Of a DNA stretch of 64,000 nucleotides, positions 26,579 to 35,448 are shown piece by piece (the first letter of the stretch is position 1; every line of letters begins with the position of its first letter). The stretch lies in assembly GCF_014695915.1 (NCBI RefSeq), contig NZ_JACJPF010000098.1:62001-126000 (forward strand), given 5' to 3'. The stretch comes from Trichocoleus sp. FACHB-40. Lineage in GTDB: Bacteria; Cyanobacteriota; Cyanobacteriia; Cyanobacteriales; FACHB-T130. The position numbers and the translations under genes are program-made. The notes beneath the pieces are model-generated. The model did no database searches. It was not told the DNA's origin and saw only the letters and a list, made by a program, of their open reading frames with translations.

Positions 26579-28168
26579 ATGCCCATCGGCTACCTCGCCC
26601 TAGTCCTCCACGCTCACCTGCCCTTCGTCCGCCATCCTGAAAGTGACTATGTTCTGGAAGAAGAGTGGCTGTTTGAGGCCATCACCGAAACCTATATTCC
26701 TCTGCTGCACGTATTTGAGGGCTTAAAGCGGGACGGCATTGACTTCAAAATCACCATGAGTATGACACCGCCTTTGGTGTCAATGCTACGCGATCCTCTG
26801 CTACAAGAGCGCTACGACGAACACTTAGCCCAACTAGAAGAACTAGCTCAACTAGAAGTTGAGCATAACAAGAATAACGGTCATATCCGCTACCTCGCGG
26901 AACACTACACGAATGAGTTTCACACCATTCGTCAGACATGGGAACGCCACGACCGGGACTTAGTGACGGCGTTTAAACAATTCTTAGATAGTAACAACCT
27001 GGAAATCATCACCTGCGGCGCGACTCACGGGTATATGCCGCTGATGAAGATGTATCCCCAAGCAGTCTGGGCGCAAATTCAGGTAGCGGTAGAACACTAC
27101 GAGCAAACCTTTGGTCGTCCTCCCAAAGGGATTTGGTTGCCAGAATGCGCCTACTATGAAGGACTAGAGCGGATGTTAGCCGATGCGGGCTTGCGCTACT
27201 TCCTCACTGATGGGCATGGCATTCTCTACGCCCGTCCTCGCCCTCGCTTTGGCTCCTACGCCCCCATCTTTACAGAAACCGGAGTTGCTGCCTTCGGTCG
27301 AGATCACGAGTCTTCCCAGCAGGTTTGGTCTTCAGAAGTAGGCTATCCCGGTGCGGCAGAATATCGGGAATTTTACAAGGATTTGGGCTGGGAAGCAGAA
27401 TATGAATACATCAAGCCCTACATCATGCCCAACGGCCAGCGGAAGAATACGGGCATCAAATATCACAAGATTACCGGGCGTGGTTTAGGGTTGGGCGATA
27501 AGCAACTTTATGACCCTTACTGGGCGCGGGAAAAGGCTGCTGAACACGCCGCCAACTTTACGTATAATCGGGAGCGGCAAGTTGAACACTTGCACCACAT
27601 TATGCAGCGTCCGCCTATCATCGTCTCGCCCTACGATGCAGAGTTATTTGGACACTGGTGGTATGAAGGCCCCTGGTTTATAGATTATCTGTTCCGCAAG
27701 TCTTGGTATGACCAAAGTACCTATCAGATGACGCATTTGGCAGATTATTTACGCGCCAACCCGACGCAGCAAGTCTGTCGTCCTTCTCAGTCGAGTTGGG
27801 GTTACAAAGGTTTCCACGAGTATTGGTTGAATGAGACTAATGCTTGGATTTATCCGCATTTGCACAAAGCAGCAGAACGGATGATTGAGTTAGGACGACG
27901 GGAACCTGCTGATGAACTGGAGTGGAAAGCGCTGAACCAAGCCGCACGAGAATTGCTGCTGGCGCAATCTTCTGACTGGGCGTTTATTATGCGTACTGGA
28001 ACGATGGTACCGTATGCGGTACGAAGAACGCGATCGCATCTCATGCGCTTCAACAAGCTCTACGATGACATCAATATCGGTAAAATCGACAGCGGTTGGT
28101 TAGAAAAAGTCGAGGAAATTGACAACATCTTCCCCGAAATCAACTATCGAGTTTATCGTCCCTTGTAA
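26579..28168 (+). CDS. GH57 1,4-alpha-glucan branching enzyme
   Basis: A 529-residue glycoside hydrolase family 57 protein (DUF1957 C-terminus). It cuts an alpha-1,4 glucan and rejoins the chain by an alpha-1,6 bond in glycogen synthesis, in the cytosol. The N-terminal GH57 motif is VLHAHLPFVRHPE. The nucleophile is E189 in WLPECAYY and the acid/base D353 in SPYDAELFGHWW; these positions agree with characterised GH57 branching enzymes. The C-terminal helical domain contains QSSWGYKGFHEYWLNE and SDWAFIMRTGTM, both hallmarks. It is monocistronic and ends at a strong terminator. Confidence 0.92.
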   Translation: MPIGYLALVLHAHLPFVRHPESDYVLEEEWLFEAITETYIPLLHVFEGLKRDGIDFKITMSMTPPLVSMLRDPLLQERYDEHLAQLEELAQLEVEHNKNNGHIRYLAEHYTNEFHTIRQTWERHDRDLVTAFKQFLDSNNLEIITCGATHGYMPLMKMYPQAVWAQIQVAVEHYEQTFGRPPKGIWLPECAYYEGLERMLADAGLRYFLTDGHGILYARPRPRFGSYAPIFTETGVAAFGRDHESSQQVWSSEVGYPGAAEYREFYKDLGWEAEYEYIKPYIMPNGQRKNTGIKYHKITGRGLGLGDKQLYDPYWAREKAAEHAANFTYNRERQVEHLHHIMQRPPIIVSPYDAELFGHWWYEGPWFIDYLFRKSWYDQSTYQMTHLADYLRANPTQQVCRPSQSSWGYKGFHEYWLNETNAWIYPHLHKAAERMIELGRREPADELEWKALNQAARELLLAQSSDWAFIMRTGTMVPYAVRRTRSHLMRFNKLYDDINIGKIDSGWLEKVEEIDNIFPEINYRVYRPL

Positions 28169-28181
28169 TACAGATACCCCC

Positions 28182-28204
28182 AACCCCCCGAATTCCGGGG
28201 GGTT
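28182..28204 (+). terminator. Rho-independent terminator of the branching enzyme gene
   Basis: Stem AACCCCCCG/CGGGGGGTT with loop AATTC, followed by TTATT, beginning 13 bp after the stop codon. Confidence 0.8.
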
Positions 28205-28233
28205 TTATTAGGTTTGGCAAGCCCCCCTTCTTT

Positions 28234-28947
28234 TTAGAGAGTGTCTGGATCAATATTTAACTCTCTGAGTTTAGCGGCTAATCGCTGGGCTTTTTCCTCT
28301 GCTTGCTGTCGTGCATCTTCTGCTTGCTGTCGTGCTGCTGCTTCCTCATTATGGGTAAGGAGTTTTTTATCTGTTGCTGGCTCGTAAAAGTGCAGTTCTC
28401 CAGATTCCAGCCGCAACTCCAGCTTCAAAACTTCACTGGTTAACGATACTGTACCATCCGGCAAAGTTGTTGTTGCTACTGGCAAATAATTACCTTCAAC
28501 TAAGCGTAAACCCTGGATTTGGGGATTGAGATAATCCCCTGTAGGATCGTATTGATAATACTCACTTACTCCCAAAAAAGCGTAAATTCCTTTTTTTGCA
28601 CCTTGATCTTTGGCGCGGGTAGTTTTTGAAGTTATCTCCAACACGAAATCAGGCGTTTTATTGTTTTCTTCCCAAGTTTTGAAAGTACGGCGTTCCTTGT
28701 TTTCTACTCCAAAGACGACAAATGTTTCCGGTGCAACAACTGACTCCGGATTACCTTTTTCATAGTAAATAAATAAATTGCCAGCGACGTATACATCAGG
28801 ACGATTTTGAAAATAAATTCGCAGCGCACTCCGAGCATAAATTAAGTAATTACACTGCACATCACCTTCCGCCATCGGCTTACCGTCATCATCTGGATAC
28901 TCAATCTGGATTGGGATATATTCTTCCAGCGAGACTGTTGTTGTCAT
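28234..28947 (-). CDS. Uma2 family (DUF820) predicted endonuclease
   Basis: A 237-residue protein of the Uma2 family, very common in cyanobacteria. The PD-(D/E)XK site is PDFVLEITSKTTRAKDQG near residues 105-122. The family continues with KKGIYAFLGVSEYYQYDP. The C-terminus from about 195 is a charged helix rich in Ala, Gln and Glu (ARQQAEDARQQAEEKAQ) ending RELNIDPDTL. That tail is repeated, as a fragment, at 32178-32258. Function in the cell is not known. Confidence 0.9.
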   Translation of the reverse strand: MTTTVSLEEYIPIQIEYPDDDGKPMAEGDVQCNYLIYARSALRIYFQNRPDVYVAGNLFIYYEKGNPESVVAPETFVVFGVENKERRTFKTWEENNKTPDFVLEITSKTTRAKDQGAKKGIYAFLGVSEYYQYDPTGDYLNPQIQGLRLVEGNYLPVATTTLPDGTVSLTSEVLKLELRLESGELHFYEPATDKKLLTHNEEAAARQQAEDARQQAEEKAQRLAAKLRELNIDPDTL

Positions 28948-29082
28948 CTCTATCCCTCAACTAAGGCTATCTCCAATTTATATCAACTTGTCTGAGCGTG
29001 CAGTATTTCTCCATAGAACGTTGCAAACCAATAAAAAGCCTGATCTTTTTTAAATCTTATTTTTTAGTTATAGAGGTGGGTT

Positions 29083-29499
29083 ATGAAAAATATTCTTGAA
29101 ACGAAAAGATTAATTTTACGTCAGTTTAATGAAAATGATGCTGGCAATTTATTTGAATTAAATAGCAATCCTGAAGTTATACGCTTCATTAATGGATGAG
29201 ATTGCACTTGGTAATCGGTTGCTTAAATCTACTTGGGGTAAAGGCTACGCAACTGAAGTATCTCAAGAATTGGTGTTAAATGGTTTTGCCCAATGGTGGT
29301 CAACAGAGTGGCTGCTTGAGCATTAGCAGATAATAAAACATCCATAAAAGTCATGGAAAAGGTTGGTTTAAAGTTTGAAAAAGACTTTATTTTTAAAGAA
29401 AGTCAACTTCCAAATATAAAAACATCGGAACAAAAAGTGGTTATGTATGCTCTGCATAAAGAAGAATATCAAGTAGGTTTAAGTGAGGTAATAAAATAA
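29083..29499 (+). pseudogene. Broken RimJ/RimL-type GNAT acetyltransferase
   Basis: Starts MKNILETKRLILRQF after a GAGGTGGG ribosome-binding site and runs to RFINGG-like sequence, where it hits a stop near 29200. A shifted frame continues IALGNRLLKSTWGKGYATE, the acetyl-CoA-binding region, to a stop at about 29325. A third frame gives ADNKTSIKVMEKVGLKFEKD and the C-terminus. The expected middle strands are missing, so there is an internal deletion as well as frameshifts. Confidence 0.8.
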
Positions 29500-29533
29500 A
29501 CCGAAAACCAACCTACTTATCTGATTGCCTTTC

Positions 29534-30913
29534 TTACCACGGGCTACCAACTATTGTAAAAGCTGCCCAATAGTAGGGATGCGATAAATTTTGATTCCCA
29601 AGTCCTGCCAGTTCTGGCGGTAGAGATATATTTCCTCTCGGAGAGTGCAACTGACCATTTTCTATGCGTACCTGCCCTTTCAACATTGCTATCTGGGCTT
29701 GCCGCAACGCTTCTGCTTTAATAGGCGCAGTAGTCAGATGCCGATAAAACTCTGTCATCAGTCCCAAAGTTCCTTCATCTGATACATACCACAGACTAGC
29801 TAAAGCTGATTTTACGCCACTGTTAACTGCTAACCCGGCAAAGCCTAACTCTGCATCTTTATCACCTAAAGCTGTTCTACAGGCACTTAACACCAACAGT
29901 TCTACTGGTGGGTTGTTCCAGCTTAAGTGCTTCATTTGATTCAACCGCAGTTTTTCGTTCCAAAACTGAACGTAGGAGTTGCTGGGAACTCCCGGTAGAA
30001 AGTCAGCATGAGTCGCTAGGTGAATAATTTTAAAAGGCTGCAAAGCGCGTTGCGACTGCAAATTATTTAGAGTAAATTTTTGGTTGAGAAAGGATTTACC
30101 CCGCCGCAGCTTTTGTGTAATAGCAGATAACTCCACTGGCACAGCAGGTAATGGTTCTTGTTCCTTAAATATTGACGCACCCATTGCCAAAACTGGGGAA
30201 TTTTTGATGTCAGCGTATCTGGTATCTGTGAGTTTGAAAGCAGGGATGCGTCCAATACTATATTTTTCTATGAGAAACTTTTGCCCATCATGAAATGCTG
30301 CCAATGGCATAGTGCGTAAGCCAACACCCATGCAAAAAATTAAGCTGTCTATGTTATTAGTTTCTAAGTCTGCTTCCAGTGGCGCAATAATCCACTGATG
30401 AAGCCGCCGGGCTGCTGGAAAATAGTCTTTACTACCTTGGATTGAGTGATTGACAATATTCTTTCGGAAGTCTTTAACTGTTTCCAGTAAAACTTCGCGC
30501 TTAGCTGCTAGAATTCGCTTGTGAATTGGTTTACCTTTTGGAGTAATCAACACGAGTTCTAGTTGTTGTTCGCGGGGAAATACGTAAATCAGGGCAGTGT
30601 TTTCCCCGGTTTGCTTGCTGATTCGGTCTAAAGTATTGGCGACATCCTTAGCTGTTATTGACTTGTCGGGGAAAGCTACCCGAAAATAATCCTCATATTG
30701 CTTTTCCCAAGTTGTCTCGATTTGCGGCACCGCCTCAGTTAAGTTGCCTTCGTCAAGGGCGATTTCTACTTTTGAGGGTTTAGCAGCTTGGGCTATGGAG
30801 ATGGGGTTAGGAGTGGAAGCGATCGCAACTTCCAGTATGGGTTCGCTGCTGACGCTTCCTATGATGTATAATCCTGCCAAGCTAACGCCAATGCTACTTA
30901 CTACTGATTTCAT
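29534..30913 (-). CDS. CHAT domain protein, secreted or membrane-anchored
   Basis: A 459-residue protein. A hydrophobic N-terminal segment (SIGVSLAGLYIIGSVSS) looks like a signal peptide or anchor. The CHAT (caspase-like) domain covers about residues 130-459, with catalytic His H302 (LATHADF) and Cys C345 (LSACRTALGD). The C-terminal SALASLWYVSDEGTLGLM and HPYYWAAFTIVGSPW are typical. Unlike most cyanobacterial CHAT proteins it has few or no TPR repeats before the domain; residues 45-130 are short and helical. A protease role is inferred from the intact dyad. Its targets are unknown. Confidence 0.88.
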   Translation of the reverse strand: MKSVVSSIGVSLAGLYIIGSVSSEPILEVAIASTPNPISIAQAAKPSKVEIALDEGNLTEAVPQIETTWEKQYEDYFRVAFPDKSITAKDVANTLDRISKQTGENTALIYVFPREQQLELVLITPKGKPIHKRILAAKREVLLETVKDFRKNIVNHSIQGSKDYFPAARRLHQWIIAPLEADLETNNIDSLIFCMGVGLRTMPLAAFHDGQKFLIEKYSIGRIPAFKLTDTRYADIKNSPVLAMGASIFKEQEPLPAVPVELSAITQKLRRGKSFLNQKFTLNNLQSQRALQPFKIIHLATHADFLPGVPSNSYVQFWNEKLRLNQMKHLSWNNPPVELLVLSACRTALGDKDAELGFAGLAVNSGVKSALASLWYVSDEGTLGLMTEFYRHLTTAPIKAEALRQAQIAMLKGQVRIENGQLHSPRGNISLPPELAGLGNQNLSHPYYWAAFTIVGSPW

Positions 30914-31236
30914 AAACCGCTCACTGATGTTGAGTTACATAGAATTTGCTCTACTAGGCAATGCCGTCCATTGATGATGTTAGCTTGAATATCAGCTTGT
31001 CTTGGGGATATTGCCAACCCTCTTGAGAGGTATCTTCTGTCTAGAAAGGGGAGAAAGGTTTTAAAGCAAAGTACGCAGAGGTTCTTGTTTTGAGTGGATC
31101 GGGTAGTGCGGAACTTAAAAAATCTGTAACCTGTCAAAAGTTTTATATTCAAGAACTAGCCTTTAGTTTTCTCTTCTGGAATGAAAGGCTGCATTATTGT
31201 TTTACAAAAAAGTAACCCCTTATCTTTTTGGAAAGA
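30914..31236. other. Divergent promoter region
   Basis: Between the CHAT gene (left) and the FabD-like gene (right). No clear promoter boxes, hairpins or repeats were recognised. Confidence 0.35.
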
Positions 31237-32181
31237 ATGGCTATAAAGACTGCATGGGTATTTCCAGGTCAGGGTTCCCAAAGGATAGGGATGGGGCTGG
31301 ATTTAGTAAATATACCTACTGCTAAAGCCAAGTTTAAGCTGGCAGAGGAAATTTTAGGCTGGTCGGTTTTGGAAGTCTGCCAAAGCAACGAAACAATGCT
31401 ATCGCGGACTTTCTACACCCAACCTTGCATTTATGTTGTGTCGAGTATTCTTGCTGACTTGATGAAGCAGCAGGGACACCAACCCGATTTTGTGGCAGGC
31501 TACAGTATGGGCGAGTACATCGCTCTTTATGCTGCTGGAGTGTATGATTTTGAATCGGGGTTACGCCTGATTAAGCGCCGCGCCGAGTTGATGGATAAGG
31601 CTCCAAGTGGGATGATGGCTGTGTTGATCGGATGCGATCGCATTCTTCTCGAACAACAAATCCAGCAAACTCCTAATGTGGAACTAGCTAGTGATAATTT
31701 AGACCAATTGGTAATCTCTGGATCTCCAGCAGCTGTAGCCTTGGTGCTATCCCAGGTAGAGGCGAAGCGTGTGGTTCCCCTGAAGCTTTCTGGTGCTTTT
31801 CATTCTGCATTCATGGCGACAGCTGCCTTCGCGTTCCAGCAAGCGTTAGATTCTATTGAGTTTCAGACAGCCGAAATTCCTGTTTTATCAAATGTAGAAC
31901 CCTTGCCAGCAGTTGATGCCACAGTTTTGAAAGAACGTCTGGGTCGGCAAATGACTGGTGCGGTTCGCTGGCGAGAAATCACCCTGCAATTAGCAGCAGA
32001 AGGTGTAAAACGGGTGGTAGAAATTGGTTCAACCCAAGTATTGACAAATTTACTTAAACGTGCAGAATTACATGATAATGTTTCTGCTCGCCTCGGCTTT
32101 GCATTGGCCAATGTTACTAGCGAAAGCGAATTATATAGTTTCGGTTGTCAGCGCGTTCATAAGCCGCTGGTGTGTTTCTAG
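31237..32181 (+). CDS. FabD-like malonyl-CoA:ACP transacylase
   Basis: A 314-residue acyltransferase of the FabD family, which moves malonyl from CoA to acyl carrier protein. It starts AIKTAWVFPGQGSQRIGMG. The nucleophile is S90 in GYSMGEY and the partner His is H189 (SGAFHSAFM). In housekeeping FabD the residue before the serine is His (GHSxGE); here it is Tyr. The last 25 residues (VTSESELYSFGCQRVHKPL) do not look like the usual C-terminus and run into a Uma2 fragment. This suggests a second, diverged copy rather than the only FabD. The ATG at 31237 is preferred over a TTG three codons upstream. Confidence 0.8.
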   Translation: MAIKTAWVFPGQGSQRIGMGLDLVNIPTAKAKFKLAEEILGWSVLEVCQSNETMLSRTFYTQPCIYVVSSILADLMKQQGHQPDFVAGYSMGEYIALYAAGVYDFESGLRLIKRRAELMDKAPSGMMAVLIGCDRILLEQQIQQTPNVELASDNLDQLVISGSPAAVALVLSQVEAKRVVPLKLSGAFHSAFMATAAFAFQQALDSIEFQTAEIPVLSNVEPLPAVDATVLKERLGRQMTGAVRWREITLQLAAEGVKRVVEIGSTQVLTNLLKRAELHDNVSARLGFALANVTSESELYSFGCQRVHKPLVCF

Positions 32182-32258
32182 AGAGGATCTGGGTCAATAT
32201 TTAATTCTCTAAGTTTAGCGGCTACTCTTTGCGATCGCTCTTCTACTCTCACCCGACC
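32178..32258 (-). pseudogene. 3' fragment of a Uma2 gene
   Basis: On the minus strand this reads RVAAKLRELNIDPDPL and stop, almost the same as the end of the Uma2 protein at 28234-28947 (RLAAKLRELNIDPDTL). The DNA is also closely similar over about 50 bp. Only the tail is left; its stop codon overlaps the stop of the FabD-like gene on the other strand. Confidence 0.7.
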
Positions 32259-32294
32259 AAAAAATAGCCAACTGGCAAGAAATAGAAGCACAAT

Positions 32295-32321
32295 AAAAAA
32301 AAGACAGGCATAACGCCTGTC
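32295..32321 (-). terminator. Rho-independent terminator of petC-petA
   Basis: On the minus strand GACAGGC, loop, GCCTGTC is followed directly by eight T. It lies 27 bp after the petA stop codon. Confidence 0.85.
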
Positions 32322-32347
32322 CTACACGCAATTATTCAGCACAGAAA

Positions 32348-33337
32348 CTAGAAATTCATTTCTGCGGCTTGCACTTTTTCTACTTGCTTCTTCTTCAGCA
32401 CTAGCATGACTTGAGACAGCATGATGGCGAAGATGAATGCCATCAACCACTTGACGCGGGTGGGACTTTGCAAGACGATTTCGGTGTCTACTTGACCAAA
32501 TCCACCGACGTTAGGATTGTTAGTTAAAGCTTCGCCTGCTTTGACTTCTTGCCCTTCGGAAACGACAAGATCGGGGCCTGCGGGAATTGTCTCAACAACG
32601 GCATTGCCTTCTGCTGGCTGAATCGTGACTTGAGAGCCACCTTCTTCTGCTTGGGCAATAGAGGTGATTCTACCAGCGACAGAAGCGTTATAGACGGCGT
32701 TGTTGCTCTTTTCACCAGTCGGGTAAACTTGTCCGCGTCCCCGGTTTCCGCCGACATGAATGGAGTATTTACCGAAGTAAACTCCTTTTTCGGTTTCTGG
32801 GTTGGGAGAAAGAACTGGGAAGACAATTTCCTGGTATTGATCGCCGGCGATAGGGCCAACGATAACGATGTTTTCTTTGTCTTCGTTGTAGGATTGGAAG
32901 TAAAGTTCCCCGACTTTTTCCTTCATTTCTTCGGGAATTCTGTCTTCTGGGGCAATCTTAAAGCCTTCGGGCAACATCAATACGGCACCCACGTTCAGGG
33001 GGCCTTTGCTGCCATCACCTTGCACTTGCTGTATGTTGGTGTCGTAGGGGATTTTGACTACGGCTTCAAATACGGTGTCTGGCAGAACTGATTGAGGAAC
33101 TTCAACTTTGGTGGATTTCGCACCCAGGTGACAGTTGGCGCAGACGATCCGCCCGGTGGGTTCGCGGGGGGTTTCCGGATAGGTTTGCTGGGCCCAGAAG
33201 GGGTAGGCGCTAGCTGACTGGGGAAGGACGCGATCGCTTGCGAAGAATAATGATAGGGTGGCGATCGCCACCAGGATGCTTTTAGCAATTACCCGCTTGC
33301 CTAATTTACACATCGCCGCAAAAGAAGCTTTTCTCAT
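32348..33337 (-). CDS. petA: Cytochrome f of the cytochrome b6f complex
   Basis: A 329-residue c-type cytochrome that passes electrons from the Rieske protein to plastocyanin or cytochrome c6 in the thylakoid lumen. The signal peptide ends before [11 protein letters not shown], whose N-terminal Tyr is the axial haem ligand in this family. The haem site is CANCH. The C-terminal membrane helix is [19 protein letters not shown] with a short stromal tail. It follows petC by 96 bp on the same strand and is ended by a clear terminator. An internal ATG at 33313 is also possible as start. Confidence 0.96.
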   Translation of the reverse strand: MRKASFAAMCKLGKRVIAKSILVAIATLSLFFASDRVLPQSASAYPFWAQQTYPETPREPTGRIVCANCHLGAKSTKVEVPQSVLPDTVFEAVVKIPYDTNIQQVQGDGSKGPLNVGAVLMLPEGFKIAPEDRIPEEMKEKVGELYFQSYNEDKENIVIVGPIAGDQYQEIVFPVLSPNPETEKGVYFGKYSIHVGGNRGRGQVYPTGEKSNNAVYNASVAGRITSIAQAEEGGSQVTIQPAEGNAVVETIPAGPDLVVSEGQEVKAGEALTNNPNVGGFGQVDTEIVLQSPTRVKWLMAFIFAIMLSQVMLVLKKKQVEKVQAAEMNF

Positions 33338-33433
33338 CTATTAAGGAGGGGTAGGAAGTGTCAATTTCAAACAATTTTGGATGCGTGGATGGGTGGATTT
33401 TAGATTGAGTCTGAAATCTAAAATCTAAAATCC

Positions 33434-33973
33434 CTATGTCCACCAGGGGTTTTCGCCAGTACGGAAGTCCGTTTCCGTCCAGGGTGTTAAAGTAACTTTG
33501 TCTTCAACGACTGCGGCGTGAACCAGTCCCAAGGACAGAGGTGCTGGGCCCCGGACTACTTTGCCAGTGTTGTCATACTGGGAACCATGACAGGGACAAA
33601 TAAACCTGTTTTCGCCGGAGTTCCAGGGAACTACGCAGCCTAAGTGGGTGCAGACAGCGTTTAAACCGTAATTCTCGATTTGTTTGTCTTCTGTCACCAC
33701 AATGTAGGTGGGGTCGCCTTTGAAGCCCTGAACTAAGCTGCGATCGCCTGGATTGTGATTCGCCAAAAAGTCGCTCACAATGATGTCGTTGCCGATGGCA
33801 TCCTTAGCAGTTAGACCACCGCCTCCTGTACCGCTCGACGGCGGGATAAAATACTTGACAACCGGATATAGTGCGCCCAGTGCTGTTCCTGTAATGGCAC
33901 CAAAAGTTAACAAGTTCATAAATTGGCGACGTCCCATATCGGGAACGTCTGCTGATCCAGAAAGTTGAGCCAT
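33434..33973 (-). CDS. petC: Rieske iron-sulfur protein of the cytochrome b6f complex
   Basis: A 179-residue protein with a twin-arginine N-terminus ([14 protein letters not shown]) that stays as the membrane anchor. The 2Fe-2S site is formed by CTHLGC and CPCHGS, with the covering loop PAPLSLGL. It accepts electrons from plastoquinol and gives them to cytochrome f. It is the first gene of petC-petA. Its Tat motif fits with the tatC gene a few hundred bases upstream. Confidence 0.96.
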   Translation of the reverse strand: MAQLSGSADVPDMGRRQFMNLLTFGAITGTALGALYPVVKYFIPPSSGTGGGGLTAKDAIGNDIIVSDFLANHNPGDRSLVQGFKGDPTYIVVTEDKQIENYGLNAVCTHLGCVVPWNSGENRFICPCHGSQYDNTGKVVRGPAPLSLGLVHAAVVEDKVTLTPWTETDFRTGENPWWT

Positions 33974-34211
33974 GATTTCGTCTTCAGTGTATAGCTATGT
34001 AAACAATTTGGGGATATTTCCCCGAATTTGTTAAACCCTGACTAATAAATGTATATCAAACAACCACTACTCAGGGCCGCCACAAACCCTTTTGTGGAAA
34101 GGTTTACAGCCTTGCTTAGGGTATTATTACATTCTTTTGCACCGTATCATAATTTTAAGAACCGCTTCCTTTATGACGATATGTGAATAAAATTTATAAC
34201 AATAAAAAATT

Positions 34212-34520
34212 ATGACAGGACAAGACCTTCAGCAACTGCTGCTTTCCAAGTGGGGACGCTCATACGATATCCAGATTAGGCGGGTTCAGAACAAGATTTT
34301 TGTTCAGGTGATGTGGAAATATTTAGAGCAGGTGTCTTTTCCGCTGTCAGAGGCGGAGTACATAGCGCACCTGGAGACTGTCGCTGGTTATCTCCATGCT
34401 TGGGGTGGAGCATCAACGGTGCAAGAGTATATTGAACAGACACGCGATCGCCCTCGTCTGGGCAAAGCGGTAAGCATTCCCCTAGATTTGGGCGATCGCG
34501 CCTCCGAATGGATACTCTGA
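34212..34520 (+). CDS. DUF3067 family protein
   Basis: A 102-residue soluble protein starting MTGQDLQQLLLSKWGRSYD, with the family features VMWKYLEQVSFPLSEAEYIAH and LGKAVSIPLDLG. DUF3067 is found in cyanobacteria and plastids. It is divergent from petC and convergent with tatC, 24 bp apart at the stop codons. A role in photosynthetic complex assembly is suggested only by this position. Confidence 0.8.
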   Translation: MTGQDLQQLLLSKWGRSYDIQIRRVQNKIFVQVMWKYLEQVSFPLSEAEYIAHLETVAGYLHAWGGASTVQEYIEQTRDRPRLGKAVSIPLDLGDRASEWIL

Positions 34521-34544
34521 GAAATTGGGAACGAGATAAATATC

Positions 34545-35333
34545 TTAACGTCCTAACAGCTTTACCAAACCGATACCGCCGAAGTAAAGACCCAGCACCG
34601 CACCAGCGAGAAGACTTTGGGTAAGCGGGTCGGTGGAAGGTGTCAGCACCGCACCCAATACAGTTGCTCCCAGAATCACCAGCCGCCAGCCAGAAAACAT
34701 TTGCGCTGAAGAGACAATTCCCAAAAAGCCCAACAATAGCTGGATTATGGGAATTTGAAACGCCAAGCCAGTGCTAAACATCAAAAGCAGCACAAACTCA
34801 AAATACTTGTCAATTGACCATAGTTGTTCTACGACATCTGCACCGTAGCTGATGAAAAAATTCAACGCGGCTGGAATAAGTGCTACATAAGCGAAAAACA
34901 GACCGGTCACAAACAGAAAGCTTGACCCCAAGACAACTGGCCCTATTAAGCGACTTTCGCGGCGAGTTAGCCCTGGTAGAACAAACTGGATAATCTGGTA
35001 GAGGATAAAAGGACTGGCGACTAGCAAGCCACTGTAACCAGCGACTTTGATAGAGACAAAAAAGTATTCTCCTGGTGCAAGTTGGAGAAACTTAACTCCC
35101 TGCGCCGGGATTTCCAATAAGCGGACGATTTCCTTGACAAACAGGAAACAACCTGCAACACCAACAACAACAGCGATCAGCGCATAGAAAATTCGCCGCC
35201 GCAACTCTTCCAGATGGTCGAACAGGGACATTTCGACTTCAGCAGGGAGTTCATCAAGATATTCATCTTCGGGTGAAGTTGCCAATTCTAAGTCTGGCGG
35301 GAGTGCGGTATCGACTTCGGAAGGAAGCGTCAT
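34545..35333 (-). CDS. tatC: Twin-arginine translocase subunit TatC
   Basis: A 262-residue protein with six membrane helices. It recognises RR signal peptides in the membrane and starts their export across thylakoid and plasma membranes. The first cytosolic region holds the conserved [13 protein letters not shown], and the first periplasmic loop has [18 protein letters not shown] 35-residue acidic N-terminal extension ([19 protein letters not shown]) precedes it. Substrates in this window likely include PetC and PotD. Confidence 0.95.
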   Translation of the reverse strand: MTLPSEVDTALPPDLELATSPEDEYLDELPAEVEMSLFDHLEELRRRIFYALIAVVVGVAGCFLFVKEIVRLLEIPAQGVKFLQLAPGEYFFVSIKVAGYSGLLVASPFILYQIIQFVLPGLTRRESRLIGPVVLGSSFLFVTGLFFAYVALIPAALNFFISYGADVVEQLWSIDKYFEFVLLLMFSTGLAFQIPIIQLLLGFLGIVSSAQMFSGWRLVILGATVLGAVLTPSTDPLTQSLLAGAVLGLYFGGIGLVKLLGR

Positions 35334-35448
35334 CGGTCAAGGGGTTGGTTTCAGTATTTGTTGACTATTTTATCTATGTCTTGCTGTCTGGGTGATTAAA
35401 AAATGGGGAAAAACGTGATTGAGAAGATGCTAACCCTGTCCCGATTTT

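Noticed and set aside
32549-33091. 180-codon frame on the plus strand across petA
   Set aside because: It is the antisense of the cytochrome f gene and has no independent support.
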